Shown: positions 53,676 to 53,908 of the stretch, piece after piece
How positions within the stretch are numbered: position 1 is the stretch's first letter
Layout: each line of letters begins with the position of its first letter
Source: Nitrospirae bacterium JdFR-81
GTDB taxonomy: Bacteria > Nitrospirota > Thermodesulfovibrionia > UBA6902
DNA length: 53,908 nucleotides
Reading direction: 5' to 3'
Assembly (NCBI GenBank): GCA_002011735.1
Contig: MTOQ01000083.1
Span: 1-53,908 of the forward strand
The notes under the pieces: model-generated
Databases searched by the model: none
Seen by the model: the letters and a program-made list of their open reading frames with translations, nothing else
What the model was told of the DNA's origin: nothing
Translations under genes and position numbers: made by a program

Positions 53676-53908
53676 GCCCTTTTAACCTCCCTCTCCCTTG
53701 CCATCAGCCCTGCGACCATCCCTGCCAGAAACCATGGCTCCATCTTATTGGTGCCCGTTCCTCCCACCGTGAGCCTCACAGCCTGAATGATTAAAAACAA
53801 AAAGGCAAAAAGGGCCAGCCTGGCATCATCATCAAAACTCATCCCCCTGCCCTTAAATATCCTGTAAGCATAATACATGCTCCCAAACAGTATAACCATA
53901 AAAAAGAA
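53672..53908 (-). CDS. Integral membrane protein, C-terminal fragment (possibly O-antigen ligase family)
   Basis: The reading frame is open to the right edge, so this is the last 78 residues of a longer gene. Two hydrophobic segments, FFFMVILFGSMYYAYRIF and ARLALFAFLFLIIQAVRLTVGG, precede the C-terminal TGTNKMEPWFLAGMVAGLM. This end resembles the last helices of O-antigen ligase-family proteins, but the diagnostic loop is outside the window. It overlaps the SGNH gene by four bases, showing that the long minus-strand operon continues beyond the window. Confidence 0.6.
   Translation of the reverse strand, partial: FFFMVILFGSMYYAYRIFKGRGMSFDDDARLALFAFLFLIIQAVRLTVGGTGTNKMEPWFLAGMVAGLMAREREVKRA

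Overview
The window is bacterial DNA of about 54 kb with two parts. Positions 1 to 8561 are housekeeping: etfB-etfA-fabD on the plus strand, converging with a minus-strand heat-shock operon hrcA-grpE-dnaK-dnaJ-rsmE. A consensus promoter and a near-perfect CIRCE operator lie directly before hrcA. The ferredoxin-EtfA fusion, heavy use of AGG (Arg) and ATA (Ile) codons and the envelope-polysaccharide genes suggest an anaerobic, Gram-negative-type bacterium. A Nitrospirota (Thermodesulfovibrio-like) or Desulfobacterota origin is only a guess, because there is no rRNA or other phylogenetic marker.

From about 8.8 kb to the right edge, essentially every gene fits the making of a surface polysaccharide or glycolipid, and much of this DNA looks more A+T rich. 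Plus-strand run 1 (12050-24198, eleven genes) holds a methyltransferase, a perosamine-synthase-like aminotransferase with a GNAT acetyltransferase, three GT2 glycosyltransferases, three GT-C membrane glycosyltransferase-like proteins and two radical SAM/SPASM enzymes. Plus-strand run 2 (25586-32528, six genes) holds a VioA-like aminotransferase, an FAD oxidoreductase, an ATP-grasp-HAD fusion, two methyltransferases and a GT-C protein. It is preceded by an extended -10 element embedded in overlapping inverted repeats. Between these runs are single genes: an SGNH hydrolase (8819), a GT-C protein (10168, minus) and a GT4 glycosyltransferase (24258, minus).

The right half is one long minus-strand run from beyond the right edge to 32543, with overlaps or gaps of about 33 bases or less. 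In transcription order: the end of an integral membrane protein, an SGNH hydrolase, three GT4-like glycosyltransferases, a thymidylate-kinase-like P-loop kinase, a membrane alkaline-phosphatase-superfamily enzyme, a soluble type I phosphodiesterase-like enzyme, two more membrane alkaline-phosphatase-superfamily enzymes, two tandem GT4 paralogues, two tandem O-antigen ligase/polymerase paralogues, a radical SAM/SPASM enzyme, a GT-C protein and a GT2 polyprenyl-phosphate sugar synthase-like protein.

A working model (inference): cytoplasmic enzymes make amino- and methyl-sugars; GT4/GT2 enzymes build lipid-linked chains; three DPM1-like GT2 proteins make polyprenyl-phosphate sugars used outside the membrane by GT-C enzymes; the two Wzy/WaaL-like proteins polymerise or ligate; and membrane enzymes with a threonine at the catalytic position add or remove phosphate-type decorations. 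The least explained elements are three radical SAM/SPASM enzymes, each beside a DPM1-like/GT-C pair; three membrane sulfatase-fold proteins that lack the sulfatase Cys/Ser; an ATP-grasp-HAD fusion; and blocks of near-identical DNA between tandem paralogues that look like gene conversion. No flippase, ABC exporter, nucleotide-sugar dehydratase, tRNA, rRNA, CRISPR array or insertion sequence was recognised.
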